Source of the DNA: Phenylobacterium sp. | GTDB taxonomy: Bacteria > Pseudomonadota > Alphaproteobacteria > Caulobacterales > Caulobacteraceae | Reading direction: 5' to 3' | Length of the DNA: 55,407 nucleotides | Assembly (NCBI RefSeq): GCF_030693625.1 | Contig: NZ_JAUYAF010000075.1 | Location: 1-55,407, forward strand | Shown: positions 24,033 to 32,084 of the stretch, piece by piece | Position numbering within the stretch: position 1 is the first letter of the stretch | Layout of the letters: every line of letters starts with the position of its first letter | Notes under the pieces: generated by a model | What the model saw: the letters and a program-made list of their open reading frames with translations, nothing else | Told to the model about the DNA's origin: nothing | Databases searched by the model: none | Translations under genes and position numbers: made by a program

Positions 24033-24853
24033 TGGATGCCGACGTGATGACCCGGCCGCAAGCGGCCTCCGGAATGACCCAGGCCGCGCCGCTGCTGCGG
24101 GTCACCGACCTCACCAAGTCCTACGGCCACGTGGTGGGCTGCCGCAATGTGTCCTTCGAACTGCGGCCCGGCGAAGTGTTGGGCATCGTGGGCGAGAGCG
24201 GCTCGGGCAAGACCACCCTGCTGAACGCCATCTCGGGCAAGCTCCCGCCCTCGGCCGGCAAGGTGGAGTTCGACACCAGCCGCTTTGGCCTGACCGACAT
24301 CTACGGTCTGAACGAACCCGACCGCCGCCGCATGCAGCGCGAGGAATGGGGCTTCGTGCACCAGAACCCCCGCGACGGCCTGCGCATGCGGGTCTCCGGC
24401 GGCGCCAATGTCGCCGAGCCGCTGATGAACCTGGGCAACCGGCACTATGGCCAGATGCGCGCGGCCACCATCGAGTGGCTTGAGCGCGTCGAGCTCGACA
24501 CCCGCCGCATCGACGACAAGCCGCGCAACTTCTCCGGCGGCATGCAGCAGCGCATCCAGGTGGCGCGCAACCTGATCCACGGGCCCCGCCTGGTGTTCAT
24601 GGATGAGCCCACCGGCGGTCTCGACGTCTCGGTCCAGGCCCGCCTGCTGGACCTGCTGCGCGAGCTGGTGCGCGACCTGGGCCTCGCCGTGATCATCGTC
24701 ACCCACGACATGGCCGTGGCCCGCCTGATGGCCGACCGGCTGATCGTCATGAAGAACGGCTTCGTCGTGGAGACCGGCCTCACCGACCAGGTGCTGGACG
24801 ATCCCCAGCATCCCTACAGCCAGCTCCTCGTCTCCTCCGTCCTGCAGATCTAG
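24032..24853 (+). CDS. phnK: PhnK, ABC-type ATPase of the C-P lyase
   Basis: Nucleotide-binding protein of 273 residues that associates with the PhnGHIJ core rather than with a transporter. Walker A is GESGSGKTT (about residues 54-62), signature NFSGGMQQRIQVARNL, Walker B RLVFMDEPTGGLDVS, and the switch histidine lies in VIIVTHDMAVA. The ATG at 24032 overlaps the phnJ stop; a GTG one codon upstream is also possible. The short N-terminal extension before the LLRVTDLTKSYG strand is modestly longer than usual. Powers or gates phosphonate breakdown. Confidence 0.95.
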   Translation: MDADVMTRPQAASGMTQAAPLLRVTDLTKSYGHVVGCRNVSFELRPGEVLGIVGESGSGKTTLLNAISGKLPPSAGKVEFDTSRFGLTDIYGLNEPDRRRMQREEWGFVHQNPRDGLRMRVSGGANVAEPLMNLGNRHYGQMRAATIEWLERVELDTRRIDDKPRNFSGGMQQRIQVARNLIHGPRLVFMDEPTGGLDVSVQARLLDLLRELVRDLGLAVIIVTHDMAVARLMADRLIVMKNGFVVETGLTDQVLDDPQHPYSQLLVSSVLQI

Positions 24854-24861
24854 GTCACACC

Positions 24862-25566
24862 ATGAGCACCCTCCCCCTCATCGTCGTCGAGGACCTGGCC
24901 AAGACCTTCGTCCTCCACAACGCCGACTCTGCGTCCATTCCGGTCTTCGAGCGCCTGAGCCTGGAGGTTTCTCCCGGCGAATGCGTGGTGCTGGCCGGCG
25001 AGTCCGGCGTCGGCAAGTCCACCCTGATGCGCTCCATCTACGGCAACTATCTGCCGACCCAGGGCTCAGTGCGCGTCCTCCACGACGGCGCCTATGTGGA
25101 CATCACCCAGGCCCTGCCGCACCAGGTTCTGGACGTGCGGCGCCGCACGCTGGGCTATGTCAGCCAGTTCCTCCGGGTGATCCCGCGCATCTCCACCCTG
25201 CAGCTGATCATGGAGCCGCTGCTGGAGAATGGCGTCTCCACGGAAGAGGCCCAGGACCGGGCCGAGACCCTGCTCTCGGCCCTGCGTCTGCCGCGGGCCC
25301 ACTGGGAGCTGCCGCCCGCCACCTTCTCCGGCGGCGAGCAGCAGCGCGTGAACATCGCCCGCAGCTTCATCCGCAACTATCCGGTCATGCTGCTGGACGA
25401 ACCCACCGCCTCCCTGGACGCCGAGAACCGCGCCATCGTGGTGACCCTGATCCAGCAGGCGCTGGCCCGGGGCGCGGCGATGATCGGCATCTTCCACGAC
25501 CATGACGTCCGCGACGCCGTCGCCACCCGTCTGTTCGGGGTGTCTGAGTTCAAGGCGGCCGCCTGA
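24862..25566 (+). CDS. phnL: PhnL, ABC-type ATPase of the C-P lyase
   Basis: Protein of 234 residues with Walker A GESGVGKST (residues 46-54), signature TFSGGEQQRVNIARSF and Walker B VMLLDEPTASLDAE. The segment YVSQFLRVIPRISTLQL is typical of PhnL and separates it from PhnK. It is needed with PhnGHI to form the ribose-phosphonate intermediate. The gene begins 8 bases after phnK and ends 2 bases before phnM copy 2. Confidence 0.95.
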   Translation: MSTLPLIVVEDLAKTFVLHNADSASIPVFERLSLEVSPGECVVLAGESGVGKSTLMRSIYGNYLPTQGSVRVLHDGAYVDITQALPHQVLDVRRRTLGYVSQFLRVIPRISTLQLIMEPLLENGVSTEEAQDRAETLLSALRLPRAHWELPPATFSGGEQQRVNIARSFIRNYPVMLLDEPTASLDAENRAIVVTLIQQALARGAAMIGIFHDHDVRDAVATRLFGVSEFKAAA

Positions 25567-25568
25567 TC

Positions 25569-26708
25569 ATGGAACAGCGCATCTTCTCGCAGAATATCGT
25601 CACGCCCCAGGGCCTGGTGCGCGGCGAGGTGGTGGTGCGGGACGAGGTGATCCTCGCTGTCGAGGCTCGCGAGAGCCCGTCGGCCGACGCCCACGATTGG
25701 GGCGGCGACTGGCTCGTTCCCGGTCTCGTGGATATCCACACCGACAACCTGGAAAAGCACTACCAGCCCCGTCCCGGCGCCCTGTGGGACGCCTATGGCG
25801 CGGCCCTGGCCCACGACGGCCAGTGCGCCTCGGCCGGCATCACCACCGTGCTGGACTCCCTGAGCCTGCACGGCCGCAAGGAAGGTCTCGACCGCAAGGA
25901 AGCCCTCGGCCCCATGATCGCCGGCATGGATGCAGCCCAGGCTGACGGCGCCCTGCGCGCCGAGCACCTGCTGCACCTGCGCTGCGAGGTGACCAATCCC
26001 GAGCTGCTGACCCTGCTGGAACCCCACGCCGACAATCCCCGCCTGAAACTGCTGTCGGTGATGGACCACACCCCCGGCCAGCGGCAGACCTCCAACGTGG
26101 CCGCCCTTGAAATCCGCATGGTGGCCGCTGGCCGCAGCGAGACCGAGATCGACGAGATGATGGCCCGGCGCCATGCCGGTCGTGACCCTTCGGTGGCCCA
26201 GTCCAACCGCCGCAGCGTGGTGGCCTTCGCCCGCGAGTACGGCGTGCCGATCTGCGCCCACGACGACGCCACCCTGGAGCATGTGCAGGAGGCCCACGAC
26301 GACGGCTGCGTCATCGCCGAGTTCCCCGTCACCCTTGAGGCCGCGCTGAAGTCGAAGGTTTTTGGCATGGCCATCTGCATGGGCGGGCCGAACTTCGTGC
26401 GCGGCGGCTCGCACTCTGGCAATCTGTCGGCCCGTGAGTGCGCTGAGCACGACGTTCTCGACATCCTGGCCTCGGATTACGTGCCCCTCTCCATGCTCCG
26501 CTCCGCCTTCATGCTGATCGACGACATGGGCTGGACGCCGCAGAGGGCCCTGGCCACCGTCGCGGCCAACCCGGCCCGCAGCCTGGGCCTGAACGACCGC
26601 GGCGAAATCGCGCCGGGCCAGCGCGCCGACATCGTCCGGGTCACGCGACGCTCTGCCGGATGGCCGGTCCCCACCGAGGTCTGGCTGCGGGGCCAGCGGA
26701 CCGCATGA
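25569..26708 (+). CDS. phnM: PhnM-type RPnTP diphosphatase, copy 2
   Basis: Protein of 379 residues in the position phnM normally takes, directly after phnL. Amidohydrolase metal motifs: VPGLVDIHTDNLEKH (H57, H64), SVMDHTPGQRQTS, ICAHDDATLEH and LASDYVPLSM. It removes pyrophosphate from the ribose-triphosphate intermediate before PhnJ acts. It differs from copy 1 at 18907-20037 in many positions, including the stretch after the first motif, but keeps all the expected ligands. The stop overlaps the next start as ATGA. By context this is the canonical PhnM of the operon. Confidence 0.95.
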   Translation: MEQRIFSQNIVTPQGLVRGEVVVRDEVILAVEARESPSADAHDWGGDWLVPGLVDIHTDNLEKHYQPRPGALWDAYGAALAHDGQCASAGITTVLDSLSLHGRKEGLDRKEALGPMIAGMDAAQADGALRAEHLLHLRCEVTNPELLTLLEPHADNPRLKLLSVMDHTPGQRQTSNVAALEIRMVAAGRSETEIDEMMARRHAGRDPSVAQSNRRSVVAFAREYGVPICAHDDATLEHVQEAHDDGCVIAEFPVTLEAALKSKVFGMAICMGGPNFVRGGSHSGNLSARECAEHDVLDILASDYVPLSMLRSAFMLIDDMGWTPQRALATVAANPARSLGLNDRGEIAPGQRADIVRVTRRSAGWPVPTEVWLRGQRTA

Positions 26709-27394
26709 CCGCCCGCTACGCGATCTACTACGCCCCACGGGCCGGCACGCGGCTGTGGGACAAGGCGTCGGCCTGGCTGGGCGCCGACGCCTATACCGGC
26801 GCCGCGCCGTCACGCCGTCCCCTGCCCGGCCTCGACGCGCTGGACCTGGACGCCCTGACGCAAGACCCTCGCGGTTACGGTTTCCACGGGACGCTCAAGG
26901 CGCCCTTCGAACTCGCGCCCGGGCGCGGCGAGGCCGAACTGCTGGCGGCGGTCGGGCGACGGGCCGCGGACCTGGCCCCCTTCGAGGTCCCGATCGCGCC
27001 CGCCGCCCTTGGCCGGTTCCTGGCCTTCCAGCTCCAGCAGCCCTCGCCTGAGATGCAGGCCCTGCACGCCCTCTGTGTCCGAGACTTCGACACCTTCCGC
27101 GCGCCGCTGTCGGACGCCGACCTGGCGCGCCGCCGCAAGGCTCCGCTGACCCCGGAGCAGGACGCGCGCCTGGTGGAATGGGGCTATCCCCATGTCCTCG
27201 AGGACTTCCGCTTCCACATGACCCTCACCGGGTCCATCCGCGACGACGCCGTCCGCACCCGCGTCCTGGCCGTGCTGCGCGATCACTTCATGGAAGAGAC
27301 CGGGCCGCACCTGTTCGACGGCGTGGCGGTCTTCAAGCAGGACGACCGCCAGGCGCGGTTCCTCATCCTGGAGCGGTTCAGCTTCAGCGCCTGA
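26705..27394 (+). CDS. DUF1045 2H-phosphodiesterase-like phosphonate-operon protein
   Basis: Protein of 229 residues of the DUF1045 family, which recurs in phosphonate operons. Two histidine motifs are visible, [10 protein letters not shown] (H61) and RFHMTLTG (H171), the paired H-x-T of 2H phosphoesterases, which open cyclic phosphates. PhnP, the usual 5-phosphoribosyl 1,2-cyclic phosphodiesterase, is not in the window, so this gene is a logical replacement for that step; this is inference. ATG at 26705 overlaps the phnM stop. The 3' end overlaps the convergent phnN end by 11 bases. Confidence 0.88.
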   Translation: MTARYAIYYAPRAGTRLWDKASAWLGADAYTGAAPSRRPLPGLDALDLDALTQDPRGYGFHGTLKAPFELAPGRGEAELLAAVGRRAADLAPFEVPIAPAALGRFLAFQLQQPSPEMQALHALCVRDFDTFRAPLSDADLARRRKAPLTPEQDARLVEWGYPHVLEDFRFHMTLTGSIRDDAVRTRVLAVLRDHFMEETGPHLFDGVAVFKQDDRQARFLILERFSFSA

Positions 27395-27917
27395 GGGCGG
27401 CCAGGAAGCGGGCCACGCCCTCCTGTGGCGTGCTGTCGTTCTGAACCACCATCACATCGTCGCCCGTGACCGGTATGGCCTCGGCGCGAGCCAGGCGCTG
27501 TGCGATGTCGGCCGCGCTCTCACGACCCCGCTGTGACAGCCGGTGGGCCAGGATTTCGGGATCTGCGGTCACCACCAGCACCCTCAGGGCGCCGAAGCTG
27601 GCCCGGGCCGCGTCCAGCACGGCGCGCGAGACATTGACGACCACGGTGCGGTCGAGGGCCAGGTCGTCGGCGATCTCGGCCGGGATTCCATAGGCCAGCC
27701 CGTGAGCGCGCCAGGTCAGGGCGTAGCCGCCGGCGGTCTCGCGGGCGACGAACTGGGCCTCATCGACGGGGTCATGGTCCTCGCCGCCCGCCTCGGCCGG
27801 GCGGGTGATCTCGCGGCGGGGAAAGACGAATTCAGGATCGCCGTCGAGCGCCGCCCGGGCGCCGTCCAGCAGAGTGTCCTTGCCGGCCCCAGAGGGCCCG
27901 ACCACGAGCACAAGCAT
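27384..27917 (-). CDS. phnN: PhnN, ribose 1,5-bisphosphate phosphokinase
   Basis: Kinase of 177 residues that turns ribose 1,5-bisphosphate into PRPP, the last step of the C-P lyase pathway. P-loop GPSGAGKDT (residues 7-15), then [21 protein letters not shown], the guanylate-kinase-like substrate segment, and [10 protein letters not shown]. The start at 27917 gives a proper N-terminus [10 protein letters not shown]; a longer frame to 28061 is Ser/Thr/Pro-rich and antisense-like. It is the last gene of the phnC-acyltransferase-phnN unit, 7 bases after the preceding stop. Confidence 0.93.
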   Translation of the reverse strand: MLVLVVGPSGAGKDTLLDGARAALDGDPEFVFPRREITRPAEAGGEDHDPVDEAQFVARETAGGYALTWRAHGLAYGIPAEIADDLALDRTVVVNVSRAVLDAARASFGALRVLVVTADPEILAHRLSQRGRESAADIAQRLARAEAIPVTGDDVMVVQNDSTPQEGVARFLAALRR

Positions 27918-27924
27918 GCCGGCC

Positions 27925-28614
27925 TCAGGCGTACTTTTCGACGAAGGCGTCGGCGTCGAGGTCGCGGAAGTCGTCGATGGCGTCGGCGAGGCGCTCATGG
28001 CTCCAGTCCCACCAGGAAACCGCCAGCAGACCATCCTGGACCGCCTTGGGGAAGCGCTCACGGATCGGCTTGGAGGGAACCCCGCCGACGATGGTGAAGG
28101 GCGGCACGTCCTTGGACACCACAGCGCCCGCGCCCACCACCGAGCCGGTGCCGATGCTGACGCCCGGCAGGACGGTGGCGCCGTGGCCGATCCAGACGTC
28201 GTGGCCCAGGGTCACGGTGTGCGACCGCCGCCACTCGAAGAAGTCGTGATCATCTTCGGGGCCTAGCTCGTAGGAGCGGGTGCGGTAGGTGAAGTGGTGC
28301 AGCGCGGCCTTCCAGGTCGGGTGGTTGCCGGGGTTGAGCCGTGCGTCCCGGGCGATCGAGCAGAACTTGCCGATCTCCGCATAGTTGGCCGAGGCGTCGT
28401 TGACGATGTAGCTGTAGGCGCCCATCGAGACTTCAGAAAAGCTGGTGCGGGCCCCGACGCGGGTCCAGGGCCCCAGGATCGAGTCGTGCACCTGGGCGTC
28501 CTTGTGCACCACCGGCGCCGCGCTATCGCGGGCCTCGGCCGGCTCTTGGTGAACATAGCGGTCGAAATAGAGGTAACCGTCCTCGAGCGGCCGATCGGCC
28601 AGACGCAGCCTCAT
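27925..28614 (-). CDS. phosphonate-cluster hexapeptide-repeat acetyltransferase
   Basis: Protein of 229 residues with a left-handed beta-helix of the xenobiotic/DapH acyltransferase type: [69 protein letters not shown] and [14 protein letters not shown]. The likely catalytic histidine is in GNHPTW. Members of this subgroup are found in phn operons; they may acetylate aminoalkylphosphonates, as PhnO does with a different fold, but that has not been shown here. The ATG at 28614 shares its A with the phnC TGA, so translation is coupled. Confidence 0.85.
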   Translation of the reverse strand: MRLRLADRPLEDGYLYFDRYVHQEPAEARDSAAPVVHKDAQVHDSILGPWTRVGARTSFSEVSMGAYSYIVNDASANYAEIGKFCSIARDARLNPGNHPTWKAALHHFTYRTRSYELGPEDDHDFFEWRRSHTVTLGHDVWIGHGATVLPGVSIGTGSVVGAGAVVSKDVPPFTIVGGVPSKPIRERFPKAVQDGLLAVSWWDWSHERLADAIDDFRDLDADAFVEKYA

Positions 28615-29387
28615 CAGGCGGCCGCCACGACGCTGAAGGGTTCCGGGGCGCTGGTACGGCCGCCATAGACGCGGTCCAGCACCGCGGGGGTGAGCGCGCT
28701 CGGCGGACCGTCGAACACCACGGCGCCCTTGGCCATGGCGATCACCCGGGTGCAGTAGCGCCGCGCGATGTCGAGGCTGTGCAGGTTGACGATCACCGGG
28801 ACGTTGCGCTCCCGGCAAATCTTCTGGAGGGCCTCCATGACCACCTCGGCGTTGACCGGGTCGAGGGAGGCCACGGGCTCATCAGCCAGGACCAGGTCGG
28901 GATCCTGCAGCATGGCGCGCGCGATGGCGACCCGCTGCTGCTGTCCGCCCGACAGGGTGCCCGCCCGCTGCAGGGCCGCGGAGGCCATGTCCAGGGCGTC
29001 GAGCTCCAGGATGGCGCGGGCCCGGTCGGAGGCGGGGAAGAACTTGATCAGCGAACTGAACAGAGGGCGCTCGCCCACAACGCCCACCAGGACATTGGTG
29101 ATGACGTCCAGGCGGGGACTGAGGTTGAACTGCTGGAAGATCATGGCGCAGCGGCGGCGCCACTTGCGCAGGGGCGCACCCTTCAGGTGACTGACGTCAT
29201 CGCCGTCCCAGGTGACCTTGCCCTCGCTCGGGTCGCTGAGGCGGTTGATGAGCCGCAGCAGGGTCGACTTGCCGGCCCCCGACCGGCCGATGATCCCCAC
29301 CAGCTCACCTCGCTTGCAGGAAAACGACACGCTGTTCACCGCCAGGGTGTCGCCGAAGCGCTTGCTGACGCCATGCAGTTCGAGCAT
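28614..29387 (-). CDS. phnC: PhnC, phosphonate ABC transporter ATPase
   Basis: ATPase of 257 residues: Walker A GRSGAGKST (34-42), Q-loop CAMIFQQFNLSPRLDV, signature GTLSGGQQQRVAIARAM, Walker B LVLADEPVASLD, switch His in IVNLHSLDIA. It energises uptake through the two PhnE permeases. The ATG at 29387 has a strong GGAGGT 4-9 bases upstream; an in-frame extension to 29474 was rejected. It is separated from the phnD-phnE genes by an antisense kinase gene, so it probably has its own promoter, with a PhnF-like operator overlapping the ribosome site. Confidence 0.94.
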   Translation of the reverse strand: MLELHGVSKRFGDTLAVNSVSFSCKRGELVGIIGRSGAGKSTLLRLINRLSDPSEGKVTWDGDDVSHLKGAPLRKWRRRCAMIFQQFNLSPRLDVITNVLVGVVGERPLFSSLIKFFPASDRARAILELDALDMASAALQRAGTLSGGQQQRVAIARAMLQDPDLVLADEPVASLDPVNAEVVMEALQKICRERNVPVIVNLHSLDIARRYCTRVIAMAKGAVVFDGPPSALTPAVLDRVYGGRTSAPEPFSVVAAA

Positions 29388-29396
29388 CGGACCTCC

Positions 29397-29408
29397 AGGT
29401 ACAGACCT
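29397..29408. promoter_or_regulatory. candidate PhnF operator at phnC
   Basis: AGGTACAGACCT has perfect AGGT/ACCT arms. Its GGTACAGACC core differs by one base from GGTATAGACC of the mycobacterial PhnF operator TGGTATAGACCA as I recall it. It sits 10 bases upstream of the phnC start, touching the ribosome site, so binding would repress phnC, the acyltransferase and phnN. Confidence 0.6.
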
Positions 29409-29543
29409 ATGGGCAGACGCTAGCGGCGCGCCGTGACCCGGACGTGACGGCGGGGCGATGGGGCGCTGGACCAAGGGGCGATTTGTCGGCGTCGCGTCCG
29501 CGTCACCGGTTCACGTTATGGTGTCAGGATCGCGGAGAGTCTG

Positions 29544-30407
29544 ATGGCCGATTTCCTGGTGATCGGCGCCCTGGCCCTGGACCGGCCGGTGCGGCTGAGC
29601 GGGCCTCTGGAGTCCGGCGGCCGCCTGCTGGGCAAGAGCCTGGACGGCGCCCTGGCCGGACGGCTGGGGGGTGGCGCGGCGAACGCCGGCGTCGCCCTGG
29701 CGCGCGCGGGCCATCAGGTCGCGGTCGCCGGAGTCGTGGCGGCCGACGCCGATGGCGACGCCTGCCTGGCCCGGGTCCGGGCCGCCGGCCTGGACACCCG
29801 CCACGTCCTTCGCAGGGACGGCGCCAGCCGCACCACCCTGATCCTGATCGAGCCCGGCGGCGAGCGCCTGGTCCTGGGCCTGGATATCGAGCCGGCCAAG
29901 CCGCCGACCCTGCCCCCGCCCGAGCCCGACGCGGCGTTCGACGGCCTCTATGTCCGCGCGCCCTACCCAGGGGCGGAAGCCTGGGCGGCGGCCTGCCAGG
30001 GTCCCGTGGTGGCCCACTGGCCGGCAGGCGGATTCGCGGGCCCCTGCGATGTCCTGGTGGCCTCGATGGACGACTGCGATGTCGCCACCCTGGCCGATCC
30101 CTTCGCCGCCGGACGGGCCCAGGTGGGTGAGCGGCTGAGCTGGATGGTCCTGACCCGCGGCGGTCACGGCGTCACGGCCCATGACGGCCGGCGCATCCTG
30201 CGGGCTACGCCGCGGCCGGCCACGGTGGTGGACGCCACGGGCGCCGGGGACTGCTTCGCCGCCGGCCTGCTCGAGGCCCTGACGGCTGGCGCGGACATGC
30301 AGGCGGCGCTCGCCCACGCCTGCGCCTGGGGGACCGTGGCCGTCGGCCTCGACGCCTCGGCCCCGCTGGACGGCTCGTTTCCGGCCTTCAGGCCAGCCGC
30401 TTCCTGA
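29544..30407 (+). CDS. PfkB-family carbohydrate/nucleoside kinase inside the phn island
   Basis: Ribokinase-fold protein of 287 residues. Glycine-rich substrate motif LGGGAANAGVALARAG (41-56) and the ATP/anion-hole signature VVDATGAGDCFAAGLL with the catalytic base D236. It points opposite to its neighbours: divergent from phnC and overlapping the phnE2 end by 20 bases, tail-to-tail. GGAGAG lies upstream of the ATG at 29544. PfkB kinases phosphorylate sugars or nucleosides; ribose-derived metabolites of phosphonate breakdown are a natural candidate. This may be an unrelated insertion, and no substrate can be named from sequence alone. Confidence 0.85.
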   Translation: MADFLVIGALALDRPVRLSGPLESGGRLLGKSLDGALAGRLGGGAANAGVALARAGHQVAVAGVVAADADGDACLARVRAAGLDTRHVLRRDGASRTTLILIEPGGERLVLGLDIEPAKPPTLPPPEPDAAFDGLYVRAPYPGAEAWAAACQGPVVAHWPAGGFAGPCDVLVASMDDCDVATLADPFAAGRAQVGERLSWMVLTRGGHGVTAHDGRRILRATPRPATVVDATGAGDCFAAGLLEALTAGADMQAALAHACAWGTVAVGLDASAPLDGSFPAFRPAAS

Positions 30408-31209
30408 GCTGCTGGGAGACGGTGTCCAGGGCCGCGACGCAGATCATGTAGAGGCCGATGATGAAGAAGACCTGGTCGAAGGCGAAGATGCGGATGCGCT
30501 CTTCCAGCTCGAACCCGATCCCGCCGGCTCCGACGATGCCCAGCACCGCGGCGTTGCGGAAGTTGCTCTCCAGGAAGAACAGCACCTGGCTGGCCATGAT
30601 CGGCGTCACCTGCGGGGCGAGGCCGTAGCGCAGCACCATCAGGGGCGAGGCGCCAGCGGCACGGACACCCTCCAGGGGCCTTTCGTCGCCGTTCTCGATC
30701 GCCTCGGAGAACAGCTTGGCCAGGCTCGGCACATCGGCGAGCGCCAGGGCGATCACGCCGCCGAAGGGACCAAGCCCGAAGGCCGAGACCAGGATCAGGG
30801 CCCAAACCAGCGCTGGGACGCCCCGGAACCAGTCCAGCACCCGGCGGAAGGCGAAGTGCAGCACAGGCTGCCCCACCACTGTCTTGGCGCCCAGCATCCC
30901 CAGGGGCAGAGCCGCCAGCGCGGCCAGCACCGTGCCGGCGAAGGCCATGGCGAAGGTCTCGGCCAGGGCCTTGAGAATGCGGGGCAGATCGCCACCGTCG
31001 CTGGGGGGGAAGGCTCCGGCGGCAAGCTGGCCGAACTTGTCCATTCCGGCCAGCATGGCCTCGGGGGCCAGCTCCAGGTCGATGCACATGGCCACGAAGG
31101 CGGCGACTCCCAGCACGACCAGTCCCATGCGCTGCAGACGCGCGGTCCCACTGGCGCGCATGGCTTGCGGCGCGAGCAGCAGGGCGCGGGCGTGATTCTC
31201 GCGGGTCAT
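30388..31209 (-). CDS. phnE: PhnE2, phosphonate ABC transporter permease
   Basis: Integral membrane protein of 273 residues with the binding-protein-dependent permease layout: first helix GLVVLGVAAFVAMCI, then TFAMAFAGTVLAALAALPLGM, VPALVWALILVSAFGLG, the EAA-like loop GVRAAGASPLMVLRYGLAPQVTP that docks on PhnC, and GIVGAGGIGFEL. It overlaps the preceding permease gene as ATGA, implying a heterodimeric channel. It is the last gene of the phnD1-D2-E1-E2 unit. The 3' end runs into the antisense PfkB gene. Confidence 0.93.
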   Translation of the reverse strand: MTRENHARALLLAPQAMRASGTARLQRMGLVVLGVAAFVAMCIDLELAPEAMLAGMDKFGQLAAGAFPPSDGGDLPRILKALAETFAMAFAGTVLAALAALPLGMLGAKTVVGQPVLHFAFRRVLDWFRGVPALVWALILVSAFGLGPFGGVIALALADVPSLAKLFSEAIENGDERPLEGVRAAGASPLMVLRYGLAPQVTPIMASQVLFFLESNFRNAAVLGIVGAGGIGFELEERIRIFAFDQVFFIIGLYMICVAALDTVSQQLRKRLA

Positions 31210-32084
31210 CGCGCTTCCCCCAGGCCGATCAGACGGTGGCGAATGGCTTCGGACGCCATGTCGATCAGGAAGATCATGCCGACGATCAGCAGCAGGATCG
31301 CCAGGTAGGTGTCGAACTCGGTGTAGGTGATGGCCCGCTGCAGCTCGATGCCGATGCCGCCCGCCCCCACGATACCCAGAGCCGCGGCGCCGCCCAGGTT
31401 CCCCTCCAGCCGGATCAGGGCGTAGGAGGCGTAGTTGGGCAGGACCTGGGGGATCACCCCGTAGCGGATCTTGCGGATAAGGCCGGTGCCCGACGCCTCC
31501 ATCGCTTCCAGCTGCCGAGCGTCGACCTCCTCATTGATCTCGGCGAACAGCTTGCCGAGCCCCCCCATGGTGGAGATGGCCAGGGTGATGACCCCGGCCA
31601 GCGGGCCGACCCCGAAGGCGGCGACCAGCAGGAGCGCCAGCACCAGGTCCGGCAAGGTTCGGATCGCCTCGAGAGTCCGCCGCACGGTGAAGCGCACCGC
31701 CGCAATGGGCATCAGGTTTCGCGCGCAGAGGAACGAGGCGAACAGGCCGCCGATCGCGCCGAGAACCGTGGCCACGATAGCCATCTCCACGGTCTGCCAG
31801 CCCAGCTTCAGCCAGACCGGCAGGTCACAGAACCACCAGGCCATGGAGCCGGTCGTCCTGCGGTCTTCAAGCAGGACATCGCCCTTCAGGTCCGGGATCA
31901 TTCGATTGAAGAAGTCACCGATCCGCCCCAAGGGGTCGCCGCCGATATCGGAGGAGAAGAACTGACTGCGCTGGAACGAGATCAGCAGGATGGCCGAGAA
32001 GATCAGCAGGCCGACCAGGGCCTCCAGGCGCTGGCGGCGTAGGGTTCGCCGGCGCAGCGCTTCGAACTCGGCCACGGCCGTCAT
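31206..32084 (-). CDS. phnE: PhnE1, phosphonate ABC transporter permease
   Basis: Permease of 292 residues with an extra N-terminal charged stretch, a first helix EALVGLLIFSAILLI and five further hydrophobic segments. The cytoplasmic coupling loop is EAMEASGTGLIRKIRYGVIPQVLP in part, and GIVGAGGIGIEL follows, as in PhnE2. It overlaps phnD2 (ATGA) and phnE2 (ATGA), so the four transporter genes are tightly coupled. The two PhnE proteins are clearly related but diverged, and probably pair with each other. Confidence 0.93.
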   Translation of the reverse strand: MTAVAEFEALRRRTLRRQRLEALVGLLIFSAILLISFQRSQFFSSDIGGDPLGRIGDFFNRMIPDLKGDVLLEDRRTTGSMAWWFCDLPVWLKLGWQTVEMAIVATVLGAIGGLFASFLCARNLMPIAAVRFTVRRTLEAIRTLPDLVLALLLVAAFGVGPLAGVITLAISTMGGLGKLFAEINEEVDARQLEAMEASGTGLIRKIRYGVIPQVLPNYASYALIRLEGNLGGAAALGIVGAGGIGIELQRAITYTEFDTYLAILLLIVGMIFLIDMASEAIRHRLIGLGEAR

